DNA of 64,000 nucleotides from the NCBI RefSeq assembly GCF_037042905.1, contig NC_087246.1, positions 32,230,001 to 32,294,000 of the forward strand, read 5' to 3'. A program made the translations under genes and the position numbers. Below are positions 1 to 13,034 of the stretch, piece after piece. The notes below the pieces were generated by a model, which was not told where the DNA came from, searched no databases, and saw only the letters and a list, made by a program, of their open reading frames with translations. Position 1 is the first letter of the stretch, and every line of letters begins with the position of its first letter. This stretch comes from Lytechinus pictus. Lineage: Eukaryota; Echinodermata; Echinoidea; Temnopleuroida; Toxopneustidae.

Positions 1-2058
1 TTTTGCTCCAAACTTTACCCAACTTTCTACTTTAATGCGCGTAAAGACTCATCAACTTTATAATAGTTTAAAGCAAGTATTTGATGAATCATGTATTAGT
101 TCGAATCATGAATATGTGTACGTGAAAGGGGTTTCATTATCTTTCTAATACGGGCCATTTTGTTGGCTTCATTATTATTCATACTACTTCCATGATCCCC
201 GCTCATTTTTGTAATGCACTGTCATTAGCGTAAGTGATATCAACGGCATTTCCCCTCTCAAAAAACCTTTACAATCGTCGGCATTTCCGCATGTCTAAGG
301 GGGGGGGGGGATAAAAAGCAAAATTATTAATGAGATTCTATAAAAGCTTCCGTCATTGGTGCGTTCACAATTCCTAATGTCCCTTTTTTCATTAAATTCC
401 CGTTTTAAGCAGCCCATAGACTTATTGGACAAAAAGGCGGACTTAACAAGCGCAACAGGTAAGGATTGAACTGGATGCATGCCTATGGGAAATTTCTCCG
501 AATTACCGGTCTGAAATATAGCGTCACCATCATCCTCACCACTGTTGTTTCGGCCAGACCATTGGAGACGGAATTTTCAGGCCTCTCGCACTTTTTTCAC
601 ACCTTCAAAGGCAAAGTGTTTCACGCTTCTATCCGAAAAAAATGGTGTGGTCATATACTCATTCCTCAGATAATAATAGTCAGTTCTTGTATAGCGCATA
701 ACACATTATGAATAACGTCTTTATGCGCTTCCAAAGGACTTGGATATTACTTATATGTATGCAGATGCATATCTAACTTTAATAACAATTAGGACCTTGT
801 GATAAAGTAATAAACAATAATTTGGATATGACATTATTTCTCCGAAGTTGTTATTAATTCCAACCGTTCATTCTCTGTAGGTGTAATGCATGCGAAAATA
901 ACCTGCAATTTATACGAGAACACTTCCTAAAGACAACGAAAAAAAAAAAAAAAAAATAGAACGGTCCGAATACCATGAAAACTGGTTAAAACTGCACATT
1001 CCTCACGTAGTTTTTCGAAGCTTTGTACCCCTCGATCCACACACAACCTTCCCAAACATCGTTGTTATTTGTAAATACACATCATTAATTCATTATTAAG
1101 TTAGCATTAGGGCATGTGAATAACTATTTTTGTTGCATTTTTGTTTCAAATTTTGGTTTCAGAAACCAATTCTTCTCAACGTTGACAATACATCTAAAGC
1201 CGTTTAACTGACATCTGCTTAAATATTCATCATGTTCATGCTCCCATTCTAGTTCCTTTTAAATGTTTCTTATTACAAATCTGATTGTGAAGGACACATT
1301 CAAACAGCAAAACCAACAAAATGGGTTTTTAATCGAGAACGATAGATTCGAGGTTCACCGTAATGCATTGTTATCATGATGGAATTGTGATCATAATAGT
1401 ATACCATTACCAGCTATATTTTGTCTGTGTTACCCGTACCCGGGATGCAACCTGCAGGATTGAAACATAATATTCAAATAACATCATATTTCATCCTTTT
1501 CATGTTCCTTTATTTTTTTCTTTTCTTTTCATTTTCTCATTTTTTTCTTCTTCGTCGAGGAACTTTTGGGCACGAAATTGACTTAACACATTTAAATAAA
1601 CGTGTCATTGCTTTTTGTCTTATACATGTATACGCTCAAAGCTTTCTTGAACCCTCATCTCTTCTCGAATCGTCATATTTCTGCGGAGAATGAAATAAGA
1701 TCATCTTTAAATTTCGATAGTGATTATCCATTTTCTTATTTTTTTCTTATGGTCATGTGTTTATGCGACTTCAAAGCCATTTCTTGTCAACGGTAGCCTT
1801 GCTTGTTTTTCTCGTTCAAAAAGCAAATCAAAATGAAGCGTTCTCATGGGTGATACATATATTTTACATGCTTAAGTATCCTTTAATCTTTGATAATACC
1901 AGCAAGAAAAGAAACACTAGGACAACGGTCAATTAAATAGATATTCTGTAGAAAAAAAAAACATATCAATGACAGATCAAGGATATTAATGTCGAAGGTA
2001 TGAGATGAAATTGATCTAAAAACACACACACGGAAGTGTTCTAAGTAGTAAACATCTT
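1..2058. other. Non-coding, no gene recognised
   Basis: AT-rich sequence with a G-run (299-310), a poly-A run (940-957) and a T-rich tract (1505-1560). Short frames show no domain or splice logic. It could be intron sequence of the P2X-like gene that begins at 14453 on the minus strand. Confidence 0.5.
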
Positions 2059-2067
2059 GGTCTAACC

Positions 2068-2232
2068 CAGGGGCGGATCCAGAATTTTCCAAGGGGGAGG
2101 CGAAGAAAAAAAAGGTCTTTACTTTCAAGGGGGGCACGTCTGTTTTCACGGCGTTTTTACATTACAAATTACAAGTGTGCCTCTTAAAGGGGGGGGGGGG
2201 GGGCATCAGGCCAGTGCTCTTTAAACCATGTG
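2068..2232. mobile_element. Probable hAT-like fragment flanked by a 10-bp duplication
   Basis: GGTCTAACCC stands at 2059-2068 and again at 2232-2241. The left end CAGGGGCGGATCCAGAATTTTCC has the form of the hAT-like ends elsewhere in the window. The right end does not mirror it, so the boundary is less certain. A G-run of about 16 nt lies inside (2189-2204). Confidence 0.45.
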
Positions 2233-3083
2233 GTCTAACCCTACATTCAACAAGAAATCTGGTACACACCTATATCGGATGCTGAGTTTCATTTTCTCTT
2301 TTTAACTTTAATGACGAAAATATGGTCCCAACAAATTTATTAAAAAGTAATTGAATTCTAATATTAACATATCGTTATCTTTTCCAAACACGATAAGTTT
2401 GGGGGACAACTTTTTTGCCGAGGGATCATTTTTGTTACTAATTGCATGAGTAGACCAATGGCACTCCATGAAAGCATGGTAAGTCCACGTAGGATTAACA
2501 TAACTGTGGCTATGAGAATAGGTCCTTAAAACCAGATTGCGCCCTTACATATTTAGAATTTGTATGAAGTCCGGGTATGAAGTATACTGCAGGCACAGTG
2601 ATTTTTTGTCACAACCGTTGAGACGAGATGTTCGGTTGCTGTATACGAGATTCAAAATTTAATAGGGCTCGCCCCCAACCCCATCCCTACTTCTGAAATC
2701 ACCGTTCGTGATCTCGATTGAACCGAGCGTGCTTTTTATTGTTTTATGTCATTTCATATGTTCTGAGCAGTGTTTCTGTGGAGACTAAATTGTAAACTCG
2801 AAACATTCACATTATAGTAAATTAAATTAATTCGTTTATGATGCTACAACGAGTGAAAAAATAATACTGTGGTCATCAAAAATGACTATGAAAGTTTGAC
2901 TTTAAACGGAACGCCCTCAGTACGTCAGGCAAAGGAATAGATACATTTTCTATTGACAAGTATCACTAGGCCTGCTGCATGATAGAAACAAATCTGGCAT
3001 TTTTCTTTGGCAAGATTTTTTTATGTCTTCAGTGTCTTTAGCATGATTTGGATTGCTAGAGTTTTTCTCTAATCGCCAGAGAC

Positions 3084-3116
<33 letters not shown>

Positions 3117-3289
3117 GGGGGGGGGGGAGGGGGGTAAAAGTTTTATGCAACAGGTCCCTTAAATCTCTTTACTCTCTTCATGGCCGTACGCAGATGGGGC
3201 AGTGGTGACATAATGTAGCATGTAGTCTATTATCTGTTTCTCCTTTATCCCTTCCATTATATTCCCACTTCCCTTTCTCTCTTTCGGAC

Positions 3290-3598
3290 TTTTCGCATTT
3301 ACTACGGAAACTTTTTCTACAACGCTTCAATTCCTTTGAAAATGCAAAACAAATCACAATGCAGAGCTAAACGGTTTTTGTCGAAAGTTAGTAGACCGGG
3401 ACAGTATATGAGATTCTCTTGACTCTGGACAACGACATATTTGAAATTGTTCGTCCGGTGCAAATCTTCGGATGATCTGCTGTCCCAGTCCACCACCCTT
3501 CGACAAAAGCCTCTCAGCTCTCTTTTATGATTTTAATTGCATTTTCAAAGCAATCAATGCGTTGTAGATATAGTGTCTCCGTAGTAAATGCGAAAACT
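3290..3598. repeat. Long inverted repeat (palindromic element)
   Basis: TTTTCGCATTTACTACGGA at the left (about 3290-3308) mirrors TCCGTAGTAAATGCGAAAA at 3578-3596. Inner pairs include TTTGAAAATGCA / TGCATTTTCAAA, TTTTTGTCGAAAG / CTTCGACAAAAG and ACCGGGACAG / CTGTCCCAGT. The spacer is about 75 bp. Confidence 0.7.
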
Positions 3599-3599
3599 G

Positions 3600-4290
3600 C
3601 ATTTTCTCTTCTCTTTCTTTTCTTTATTTCCTTTACTTCAACTTCAACGTTAACCCGACCCCACTGTTTAATAAGTAACCTTTCCTCTTTACCTCTACTT
3701 TATACTCGACCGAGCTGCATGTAAATGATACCAAGCAAATACGCACATCTGCATACACGGCAGCGAAAAGATCAAAACACTATAAATTACTCGTTAACTA
3801 GAGGCCGACTATGGATTTGGCGTCCGTTTCTCTTTAATATATGACCAATGTAGTATCTCATCCTCATCATCGCAATGAAAATGCTGTGAGGGAGTGCATC
3901 CGAAAAGATATCGTCTTTATGATTTATACTTCCTGTCTCTTCTCCCTCCCTCTTTCCCTTCTTTCTTTTCCCTTCTTTATTTCCTTCTTTCTTACGTCGT
4001 CTTTTGTTTGCTTCATTTTTTCGTTATTTTTTTCTTTCTTGCAGCCTGTTTTCTTCTGTTTACTTTAATTTTGTTCATTGTCTTATTCTTTCACGCACTC
4101 TATATTTTTCTTCTTCTTTCCATTTTCTTTATTTTCCTTTTTTTATTATTCCATATTTTTTATTATTTCATACTGTCATGATCTTTTTCTCTGTCCATCC
4201 AGCTATCTCTCTCTCTTTGTCTCTTTATGTTTTTCTTCTTTATTTTGCAATTATTTTTCTGTGTTTATGTTCTTCTGAAGGAGACCCTTT
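3600..4290 (+). repeat. Pyrimidine-rich tract (CTTT/TTC low complexity)
   Basis: Long runs of TTTCTTTT, CTCTCTC and TTTTATT give overlapping reading frames rich in Phe, Leu and Ser. No domain, splice site pair or conserved motif is visible. Confidence 0.85.
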
Positions 4291-5304
4291 ATGCTGTGGG
4301 TATCATCTGATGAAATGTCGACAGACCGCACTTCTAGCCGCGCTATAATTGCCTGGGAGTCGTTAATCAATAGTCAAAGTCTTCAAATTCAAACCAAAGG
4401 ATACCTACGAAAAAACAGCTTCCTCATCTCGAAATAGAAGGAAATATAATTATGATGGGCGGAATTCGAAGTGCAGAACATCCAGTCGTACATTGGCGAT
4501 ATAATTGTTGGTCTAAGTCCTAAGAACGACCAGCCATGGCTGTCTTTGGCGCCAAATATCAGAGAAGAGACTCATAACGTTCGTTCCGGTCATCGTCAGT
4601 CATTCAGGGTCAGAAAATGGCCTTTGGAGAGGTCGTTCTGATGAAAAGATGATCGTCTTTTTGATCAGAATAATCACCTTCCCGGTGTAATTACACAATG
4701 GTACGCCCCTTTGAGTCAGTGGAAGTCAATTGGTCTCCACTCTCCATATTTCGGAAATAATTATGATGAAACTAGTATATCAATTTGCATTACTATGTCC
4801 TTCGAATTTTGGACGTTTAATGGCACAACATAACTTTACACGCTGTCTATTCTGATTTGGCAAGACAGAAAGGATAAAACAAATAGCAAACTGGCGCTTT
4901 TAATTTTGCATTAATTTGTATCCAGTGTTTTTGTTTCTTTTGGAGAAATTCTTATTCCTGATTAATCCTAAGAGAAATGATAGGCAAGGCATTACGTGGG
5001 AAATTGCAGTATAGTAATTGTAAATTACGGAAACGATTGTTCTTTTAGAGACAGTGTCACTTTGTTACCTGTTTCCTTTTTTTGCTACTGGAGGGAGGTT
5101 TAAATCATTCCGTTCTCCCTGTGTATACAGAGGAGAGTCACCAAATAACGGGCACTTTATCTTTATATCGAATGTAATGTGGCTAACTGGTAATTAAACC
5201 AACCACCGATTCACCTGCAGCCAAGTTTTCCTATCCCTTAATGTTTGTACCCTTAATTGGTTACCTATTACGCCAAATGCATTAGGTTTAACATGGACAT
5301 TTCT

Positions 5305-5617
5305 GGTAACAAGCTGATTTTTCAGGATAGGTCCAGGAATATGTCTAGAATAACATACTAAGTTAGAGTTAACATAAGCAGACCAGTGTACCTACAAATC
5401 CAAGATGGCGTCCAAAAATGGCTGCTAATGCTTAAAAAATAGGCAATTCACATACATGTACTACCTACTTTAATTTGTTTCTATTCAGTGGTTTAAATGA
5501 TCATTTTGGACGCCATCTAAATCTGAAAACCCTCGAGCATGTCAAGGAAGATATACTGTTAATGTGTTATTCTAGACATATTCCTGGACCTATCCTGAAA
5601 AAAATCAGCTTGTTACC
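5305..5617. repeat. Long inverted repeat (palindromic element)
   Basis: The arm GGTAACAAGCTGATTTTTCA..GGTCCAGGAATATGTCTAGAATAACA (5305-5352) is mirrored at about 5570-5617. A second inner pair is AAGATGGCGTCCAAAA / TTTTGGACGCCATCT. Probably a MITE; no target duplication was settled. Confidence 0.7.
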
Positions 5618-5619
5618 TG

Positions 5620-8168
5620 AAACTGAACATTCCCGACAAATAAAACAAAAAGCAGCAGGGAGGACTTTGTCGAAAATTGGTGAACCGGAAAAAAGTTTGG
5701 TCCTAATTTTTGTTAGCTGACGAAAAATTGAAAAATATGTCGTTTTTCCAAAAACTTTCGATTTGATTCATCAATTTTCGATAAAGACCTCTGTCTTTTG
5801 TTTATGAAGGACATTTGACATTACACTTATTTTCTATGTTCTAATATTTGTCGTTGGTCGTATAGCGAAAAATCCCAAAAAATGACAGGTGCGCGCCCCA
5901 CATGCAGCATCGCGTATATCGCCGATACAGGTCCTGGCAATGCCCCTTTCTGAAACTGGGCCCTGCATTCAACAATCCGAAATCTAGAATGAGTGAGGAC
6001 CCGCTTTGGGAAAACGGACAGTCTGAATTTGCCTGCCATTTGATTTTAAGAAGAAGGTGTAGGTAAAAATCACCTTGAAATGGCAGGATATTGATGGTCA
6101 GTTGGTAGAAAAAATGGATTATTTGTATCGCCGGGTGTGGCCAGTGTGATTGTAATGGTGCTGGCGAACGAAGCAAAGGGGGAAGGGAGAAAGGTTTTTC
6201 CGGAAAAAAGGGAAGGATCTATATGACCTCGAGGACAAGCATGTCTCATATCGGAAGATGTTGAATCGTTACATTCACATTATGGTAATCCTCAGAAATT
6301 ACGCAAACCATTTAAAAACCAAACTTCCTTTATACAACTCATGCAAGTAAACATTTCTGCATCTTCATGTATTCCTTCCAGATTCAATCTCAAAATATAA
6401 TGATATGGTTGCAAGTTTAAATCGTCCAATCCATGGTCTAACTCAATGTGTGTGAATACTACGAGTGAAGTTTTCCAAGACCCAATCATAATGAAAATAA
6501 TAATTTAATGTAAAAATAAACCGAAAATAGGTCACTATTCTTAAGAACAGTGTAATTAACAATGGTTTGTCCCTAATACGCCAGTTCACGGTTAGCTCAT
6601 GATCAACTTTTCTCAAATGACCTTTGTGATTTTTCATTAGAATAAGCACTTTTCATTTTCAAATGTAGATGTTGCGTAAGCTTTACCGGTAGAGTATTCA
6701 ATTCTAAGAACAAAAGGCATTGTATAGACCAGGTGACTAGAATAGTACATCAGGGATAAAGTTTGGAAATCTGTTTTATTGTCTGCCTTTGGCACATTTG
6801 ACTATTGTTTAGGGTACTGTCAAATACCAGTGATTATGAAGGCTCTATTTATTACTCTTCAGCTTGGATGTGATAAAATGAATATTTTGAAAGGAATACA
6901 TGAATAATCATCAAATCACAAATGCCTATGTCAGTGAATTTCAAAGCCACCTTCATGGTTTATCTCAAATGACCTTTTTCTGCTCGTGCGCAGTTTACAA
7001 CCGTGAACATCCTTATATCTAGCTCATTTCTCTTTCTCCCGCTACATTATGACACTTTTCTGTTATTTTCAAGGTCCACTTTTCTTTATAAGCCCTGCGC
7101 ACACTATGCGATTCGAATCTCAAAGAAATTGAAATAACATTTGATAGAACATTCCAACCAATAAAATCTTAGCAATCAGAATTCCGAATTTCGATAGGAC
7201 TTCTGAAATCGAAATTCAGTCCAGTTCGAGCCTCCCTGTAGGAATAAAAGCAAAATCAATTCCAAATCGTTATGACGTCATCATCGCCTGCGACTTGGAG
7301 CCGATTTGGACTTTGCTCCAAACGCAGGGCTTGTCGCAAAGCACAATTATGATTTTATCATTCCCAACATTATGCCGAACTTCAAATGAAATAATTTTGC
7401 TTCTTGGAAATGTCACATTTAATGCAAAATGCGATTTATTGAATAATCGCGTCGCATCGGATCGCATAGTGTCTGCTGAGCTTTAGGTATCTCACGGATA
7501 TTTCCTTAGAAATGATCAAATCCATTCATTCAGCGCAGCCCCACGTAATTCCTGCACATTATGCCACTGGTCTAAGCCCCCACCACATCTGAATTGGTGA
7601 CAAATTAGCTATAGCCGTAAGGAGACAGATGACCAAACTTTAATTTAGAAATGATTTATTTAGTATGTCAGAATGATAATATACTGACCAAAATGTATGG
7701 TCCATTCCCGTATATGATACAGCGTAACGCATTTCATTATAGTCGTTCATCTTGTCCCATACCTCTAACTCTGACACACAGTAATATTTTTCGTCGTGCA
7801 AATGAGGAAAGAGCATTGGAATAAAGGGATACAAATATCATCTAAAAATATGCTTAAGTGGTCAAACGCTTTTGTTCCATGACTCAGACTTCTTTTCTCT
7901 CACATATTTCATGTCAACAATTATTATGCCCATTAATGATATATTTCAGCCTAATGTATAAAATGTATATGCTCACAAAAAGAAAGCAAAGTTTGTTACA
8001 GGGCTTTTTAAAGATAAAAGAGTCTGCATGGTGTACCAAAAAAAAAATGATTTTCGTAAACAAGAAGAAATGGGGGAATATGTTTTGTAAATATGAGGGT
8101 TGGGTAGCAAGGGTCCCCTGTCCTTTGAATGCACACGCTATTCCTCTGGGTAGCGTTTATTATCTTGT
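5620..8168. other. Non-coding, no gene recognised
   Basis: AT-rich unique-looking DNA. Frames of 60-110 codons exist on both strands but lack recognisable motifs. No second P2X exon was found here. Confidence 0.45.
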
Positions 8169-8400
8169 ACACTTAAAATGTTGGGCAACATACTGTCCCC
8201 TGTGTTGGGTGAAGTATGTTGTTAAATATATATGTATATATTCTGGGAAATTATTATCCAATTGAGCAAATTTAATACCCAATTACAGTTTTAGTATTTA
8301 TTACCCAATTTGGACAGATTTTAACCAATAGTTTGTGGACAGTATGTAGCCCAGGGTTGGTTATAGTTGGGCATTTTTTGCCCAACTATTTGAAGAGTGT
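8169..8400. mobile_element. Palindromic-end MITE, ACACTTAAAATGTTGGGC family
   Basis: The left end ACACTTAAAATGTTGGGC is mirrored by the right end GCCCAACTATTTGAAGAGTGT. A related sequence lies at 23457, so this is a dispersed family. No coding capacity. Confidence 0.65.
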
Positions 8401-8792
8401 TGTTTTACATTTCAAAGATTTTATTCTGCATTCCACAAGAAGCATTGATGAAACCTTAGAAAGGGACGAGACCAGAAGTATATAAGCCTGATTTTCATTT
8501 AATCTGGGAACACTTTAAAGTGCAATGCTTTTCAGGTGATCACCTTGTTAAATAGCTCACAAAACCGAATTCAGGCTGCTCTAAAGGTCTTAAAAATCAT
8601 TTTCAGATCCCGTGGAAAAGTTATACAAAAAAACTTTAATTCTTTATTTGGATATAACTTTCTTAAGAAAAACTTCCAGCAATCTACAAACTATACTAAA
8701 GTTTTTGTCATTAATTCAACATGCTTCAAAGTATCGATCGGCAACATTAAAATATACATTTTTATGACACAGTATTGGTTTTCTGGTCAATA

Positions 8793-9038
8793 CACTGCAA
8801 AAACTCTGGTGTTGATTTAACACCATCCCGGAATCTATATAATAATGTCCACACCAGAGAAGTGTTAAACAACACCAGTTTCGTTTTGGTCTAACATCAG
8901 ATAGGTGTTTATACAGCACCAATTAATATTAAAACAGCATTGGTTTGATTCCAAACTGGTGTTGTTTCAATACTTCTCTGGTGTGGACATATAGAGATTC
9001 CGGGCTGGTGTTTAATCAACACCGGAGTTTTTGCAGTG
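8793..9038. mobile_element. TA-flanked palindromic MITE (246 bp)
   Basis: It is flanked by TA (8791-8792, 9039-9040) and its termini CACTGCAAAAACTC and GAGTTTTTGCAGTG are exact inverses. Inner arms repeat GGTGTTG/CAACACC and TGTCCACACCAGAGAAG in inverted form. Non-coding. TA target duplication suggests Tc1/mariner-type mobilisation. Confidence 0.8.
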
Positions 9039-9198
9039 TATAACTTGAGTAAAGGAGACGACTGCTTATTCTAAAGAAAAGTATTTGAAAAAAAATCTTT
9101 GCAACCCCTAAAGAAAAGAACTCAGTTCCAAAGCCGATCAATTAGGCCTATGTTCTCTGAAAATGTAAAACAAAATATGATTGTCATCATGTTTTCCA

Positions 9199-9258
9199 TT
9201 CACACACACACACACACACACACCCTCACACAAACGCGCGCACCCTCACATACACACT
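9199..9258. repeat. (CA)n microsatellite
   Basis: CACACACACA run of about 22 bp followed by degenerate CCTCACACAAACG units. Confidence 0.85.
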
Positions 9259-10189
9259 GTACAAAAATTCATCAGGACTGCAAGAACCTCCAAATTTGAA
9301 GGAGGTTGAAAAACCTAGAAGAATTTCGATTAAGATTTTAAGATCTCCATGCCTCATTGAAAAACAAAAACGTTTCCATGGTTTCCATAGCGGTCATATC
9401 AGGGTTTGGTTTCATTACAAATAAAAATTTGAGATCAGCCAATCAGAGTAACTTTTGACAGTTATTTTCATTTTTGGTACATACAATTTATGAAACGGAT
9501 CGTAGAAAGATTGATAGAACCCCTTCTATAACCTTTATCGAAATGTATGACATTTAAAGATCGGCGAAAATCACTCGCTTCCTATCGTAATTAACCTCTA
9601 TTCTCATTCAAACCGTATGTTAATCTGATAATTCACCTTTCAAAATTTGATTTGTTGTGAAATCTGATTTTGTTTGTTGTTCGTTATAAATGCATTATGG
9701 TATGATCATGCCTCTTCATTATATCAGGTTAATCTAATATCGGTGGAGATAACTTCGATCTCAGTCCGAACAATTGGTTTGCTAATTTCTTTAGACGTTC
9801 AATAACATTTTAATTGCTATTTATGAGATAAAGCATGAAAGATTGTACCTCGTAGATGTATGCGTGAAGAATGAATATCCGTAAAAGAGCATGCATTAAT
9901 TACATCACGTCTTTCACATCGCTTTTTTTCTGTATCGGGTTAATGAAATCGGGTGATTTAATAGATTGTCTTTCACATTGACTAACAACCTTCATTAATA
10001 AGAATTGAAATCGGTTATTTAACCATTATGATTCTCTTGATTAGAGCCGCCCATTCAACGAATTGAATAAAAACAGAGTAATGATTACTTATGAAAGAGC
10101 AAATAATTGACGAAATGGAATACCATTAAACAATTTATTGCAAGACTGATGGTAGGGAAAAGAAGATGGAAAGATTGAGACAGGAAGAG

Positions 10190-10327
10190 ATAGATAGGCC
10201 TACATAGATAGATATATAGATAGATAGATAGATAGATAGTTAGTTAGATAGATAGATAGTTAGATAGATAAATAAATATATAGATAGATAGATAGTTAGA
10301 TAGATAGTTAGATAGATAAATAGATAA

Positions 10328-10396
<69 letters not shown>

Positions 10397-10448
10397 AAGA
10401 AAGATAGATAAATAGATAGATATAAAGAAAGAAAGATAGATAGATAGT

Positions 10449-10522
<74 letters not shown>
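10190..10522 (+). repeat. (GATA)n / (TAGA)n microsatellite, about 330 bp
   Basis: Near-perfect TAGA units with GTTAGA, AAATAGA and AAAGA variants. The long open frame across it on the minus strand (YLSI repeats) is a product of the period-4 repeat and not a gene. Purine-rich GAGA/GACAGA sequence follows to about 10680. Confidence 0.95.
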
Positions 10523-10523
<1 letters not shown>

Positions 10524-11736
10524 GAGATGCTGGATATGTACAGGTGTAGTATAGGAAGGTATATAGAGAGGAGGGGGTGATATAGATGGGGAGATAGATA
10601 GATGGAGAGAGAGTGGGTGGGGTTATCGACAGACAGAGAGTCAGACAGACAGACGAACATGTAGAGAGGGGAGGTGGGCGAATGTTATGGGTAAGTGGAC
10701 AACAAGTGGTACGGGAGCTTGGATGTTTCGGGGCTGCTAACCAATCGGAATTTACACGACACCCCTTCACTCTTCCTTCACCCCTTACCCCTCTCTCCGG
10801 CTTTCTCTTTCTCTCTCTCTCCCCTTTTCTCTCTCCCTCTCCTTTCCTCCGTAGGCCTGTAACATGAACCTTTCTATTAAACATGACAGTTGTTTAAACA
10901 TTTTAAAACGTAACAATCAAAAGTGCGCTTCCGGAATAACTGCGGCACATAAATGATGCAGTCCAATTGAATGTTTTCCTCTGATATCTTTAAAACTCCA
11001 GAGGGTATAAACAGGAAAAAGAAGAAGATATTCATGTGTAGAATATGAGTGCAGGAAAGAAATGTTAAATTTTTGTGGTGTCAATTTGCAGACCCCCCCC
11101 CCCCTCGCGTGCTTGAGGAAAGTGAGTCTTAATACCAGCATACACTGTGCCTGACCGCTACTTGTAAACTGCATGTCCCACTTCGCCAGCAAGTTTAATT
11201 TATTTTGGTCTTATCGCAAGGCCCACTCTCTTGTTAATGTTTCAATTTAAGGTCTGAACCTGCAGACTAGTGTGTGGGGTGTGGGTGTGGATGGATGTGT
11301 TTGAGCATTGGTGGCCTTCTCTTCCCGAATTTCGATTTTTTTTTTTTACTACAGCTTGCCCCCCCCCTTTAGAGGGACAAAACTGGATCTTTATCATTTA
11401 TGTAAGAAAAACCAAGAAAACATGTGTAGGCATACTTACTTCGAAGATGTGATTTCGCTCTTGATTAAATACTGAAACTGGTTGTACGTGCATGAGTGTA
11501 GTATATAGGCCATATGTTGGTGTCTCATGTTTAATTCAAGTAATTAAAAAGTGAAAACATGATTTGAATGTGAGGAACGCGACTTCAACATAACTAAGAC
11601 GAACCCGATACACATTATCAATGTATTTCAGCCGAATTGCTTTTTTTTTTTTTATAGTAGAAGAGGCTATTTAATTGTTTGTTTACTAAGTATGTGCATT
11701 CTTACAAGTCAGAAAATTATCATCACATTCAATTAA

Positions 11737-12339
11737 AGGTCAAGTCCGCCTCAGAAAAATGTTGATTTGAATCAATAGAGTAAAAGCAGACAAGCACAAT
11801 GCTGAAAATTTCATCAAAATCGGATGTAAAATAAGAAAGTTATGACATTTCAAAGTTTCGCTTATTTTTAACAAAATAGTTATATGAACGAGCCAGTTAC
11901 ATCCAAATTAGAGAGTCGATGATGTCACTCACTCACTATTTCTTTTGTTTTTTATTGTTTGAATTATACAATATTTCATTTTTTTACGAATTTGACGATT
12001 AGGACCTCCTTGCCTGAAGCACAAAATGTTAAAATAATGGAATTCCACGTGTTCAGGGAGGAATGAAACTTCATTTCACATGACAATGACGAGAAAATCA
12101 AAATATTTCATATTTCATATAATAAAATACAAAAGAAATAGTGAGTGAGTGATGTCATCAGTTCCCTCATTTGCATACCGACCGAGATGTGCATATAACT
12201 GTTTTGTGAAATGAAGCGAAACTTTAAAATGTCAAACTTTCTTATTTTACATCCGATTTTGATGAAATTTTCAGTGTTATGCCTGTTGAAATTGTCTCTG
12301 TTTATTCAAATCAAGTTTTTGTTGGGGCGGACTTGTCCT
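11737..12339. mobile_element. TTAA-flanked palindromic MITE (603 bp)
   Basis: TTAA occurs at both borders (11733-11736 and 12340-12343). The termini are AGGTCAAGTCCGCC and its imperfect inverse GGCGGACTTGTCCT. Arms of about 220 bp are inverted copies: CATCAAAATCGGATGTAAAATAAG on the left mirrors the sequence around 12235-12275, and GATGTCACTCACTCACTATTTC mirrors 12137-12160. No coding capacity is present. TTAA target sites are typical of piggyBac-type transposition; the assignment is inference. Confidence 0.75.
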
Positions 12340-13034
12340 TTAAGTTTAATGGATCGTAGCTACACTGATAATGACGACGAGGAATGGTCCTACGACACTT
12401 CCACCTGGCCAGGAGCGAAACTCCAGCGATGGCGTTTTAGAAATCAATGACAAGAAAGGGATAGGATTAGAGTTGGAATTTGTCTTCCAAGGAGAAGTTT
12501 TTTCAGGTAAGGCAATCTTTGGGCGGGGGAGACACGTACTCGAAGGAAACTTCCACCAGGTGAGATGCATTCATGAAAATGTTCGTTGGTCCCTCGAGGG
12601 AGGGGGGGGGGTGATCTGTTATGAGCAAAAGACTTGATAAATTTCGTATTCCCTTTCCCCCCTTTATATATTTGTATATACGCATTTATTTTCCTTATCA
12701 TTTTAAAAGCGTGCATTGTAATACCCAAATATTTATATATTTTTAAGGGGGATCCACACTTTACAAGCATTAATTTTAGTAGAACCCAATGTATCCATTT
12801 TCATGTGCGTTATTTTATACTGCTTTTTTGAAAATATCAAATCTTAAATTTCTATCTGATTACACGACTTTGTATTATATTTGAATTTAAATCAAATAAA
12901 GTATTGAATTGACTTGAATTAGTATGTTATCCATGAAACACTCATAAAAGGAACCTAAACAAATTTCAGGAGGGAAAGAATAGTAGCAATGGAGTAATTG
13001 CCGTGAAAACTACTGCAAATTCAAATAATCATTA

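Noticed and set aside
3841-4348. Overlapping Phe/Leu/Ser-rich frames that look like membrane proteins
   Set aside because: They come from a pyrimidine tract in several frames at once and have no conserved motif or gene structure.
7640-7834. Minus-strand frame that could have been a later P2X exon
   Set aside because: It does not show P2X landmarks such as the KGYQ segment, the conserved ectodomain cysteines or the TM2 region.
10240-10884. 214-codon frame rich in YLSI repeats
   Set aside because: It is the translation of the GATA microsatellite; period-4 repeats without stops always give such frames. The same holds for 37720-37947.
12371-12637. 88-codon plus-strand frame (GIGLELEFVFQGEVFSGKAIFG)
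   Set aside because: It has donor-like GT sites, but I see no matching acceptor, partner exon or known domain; it follows a MITE border. It could be a real exon, but the evidence is too thin to annotate.
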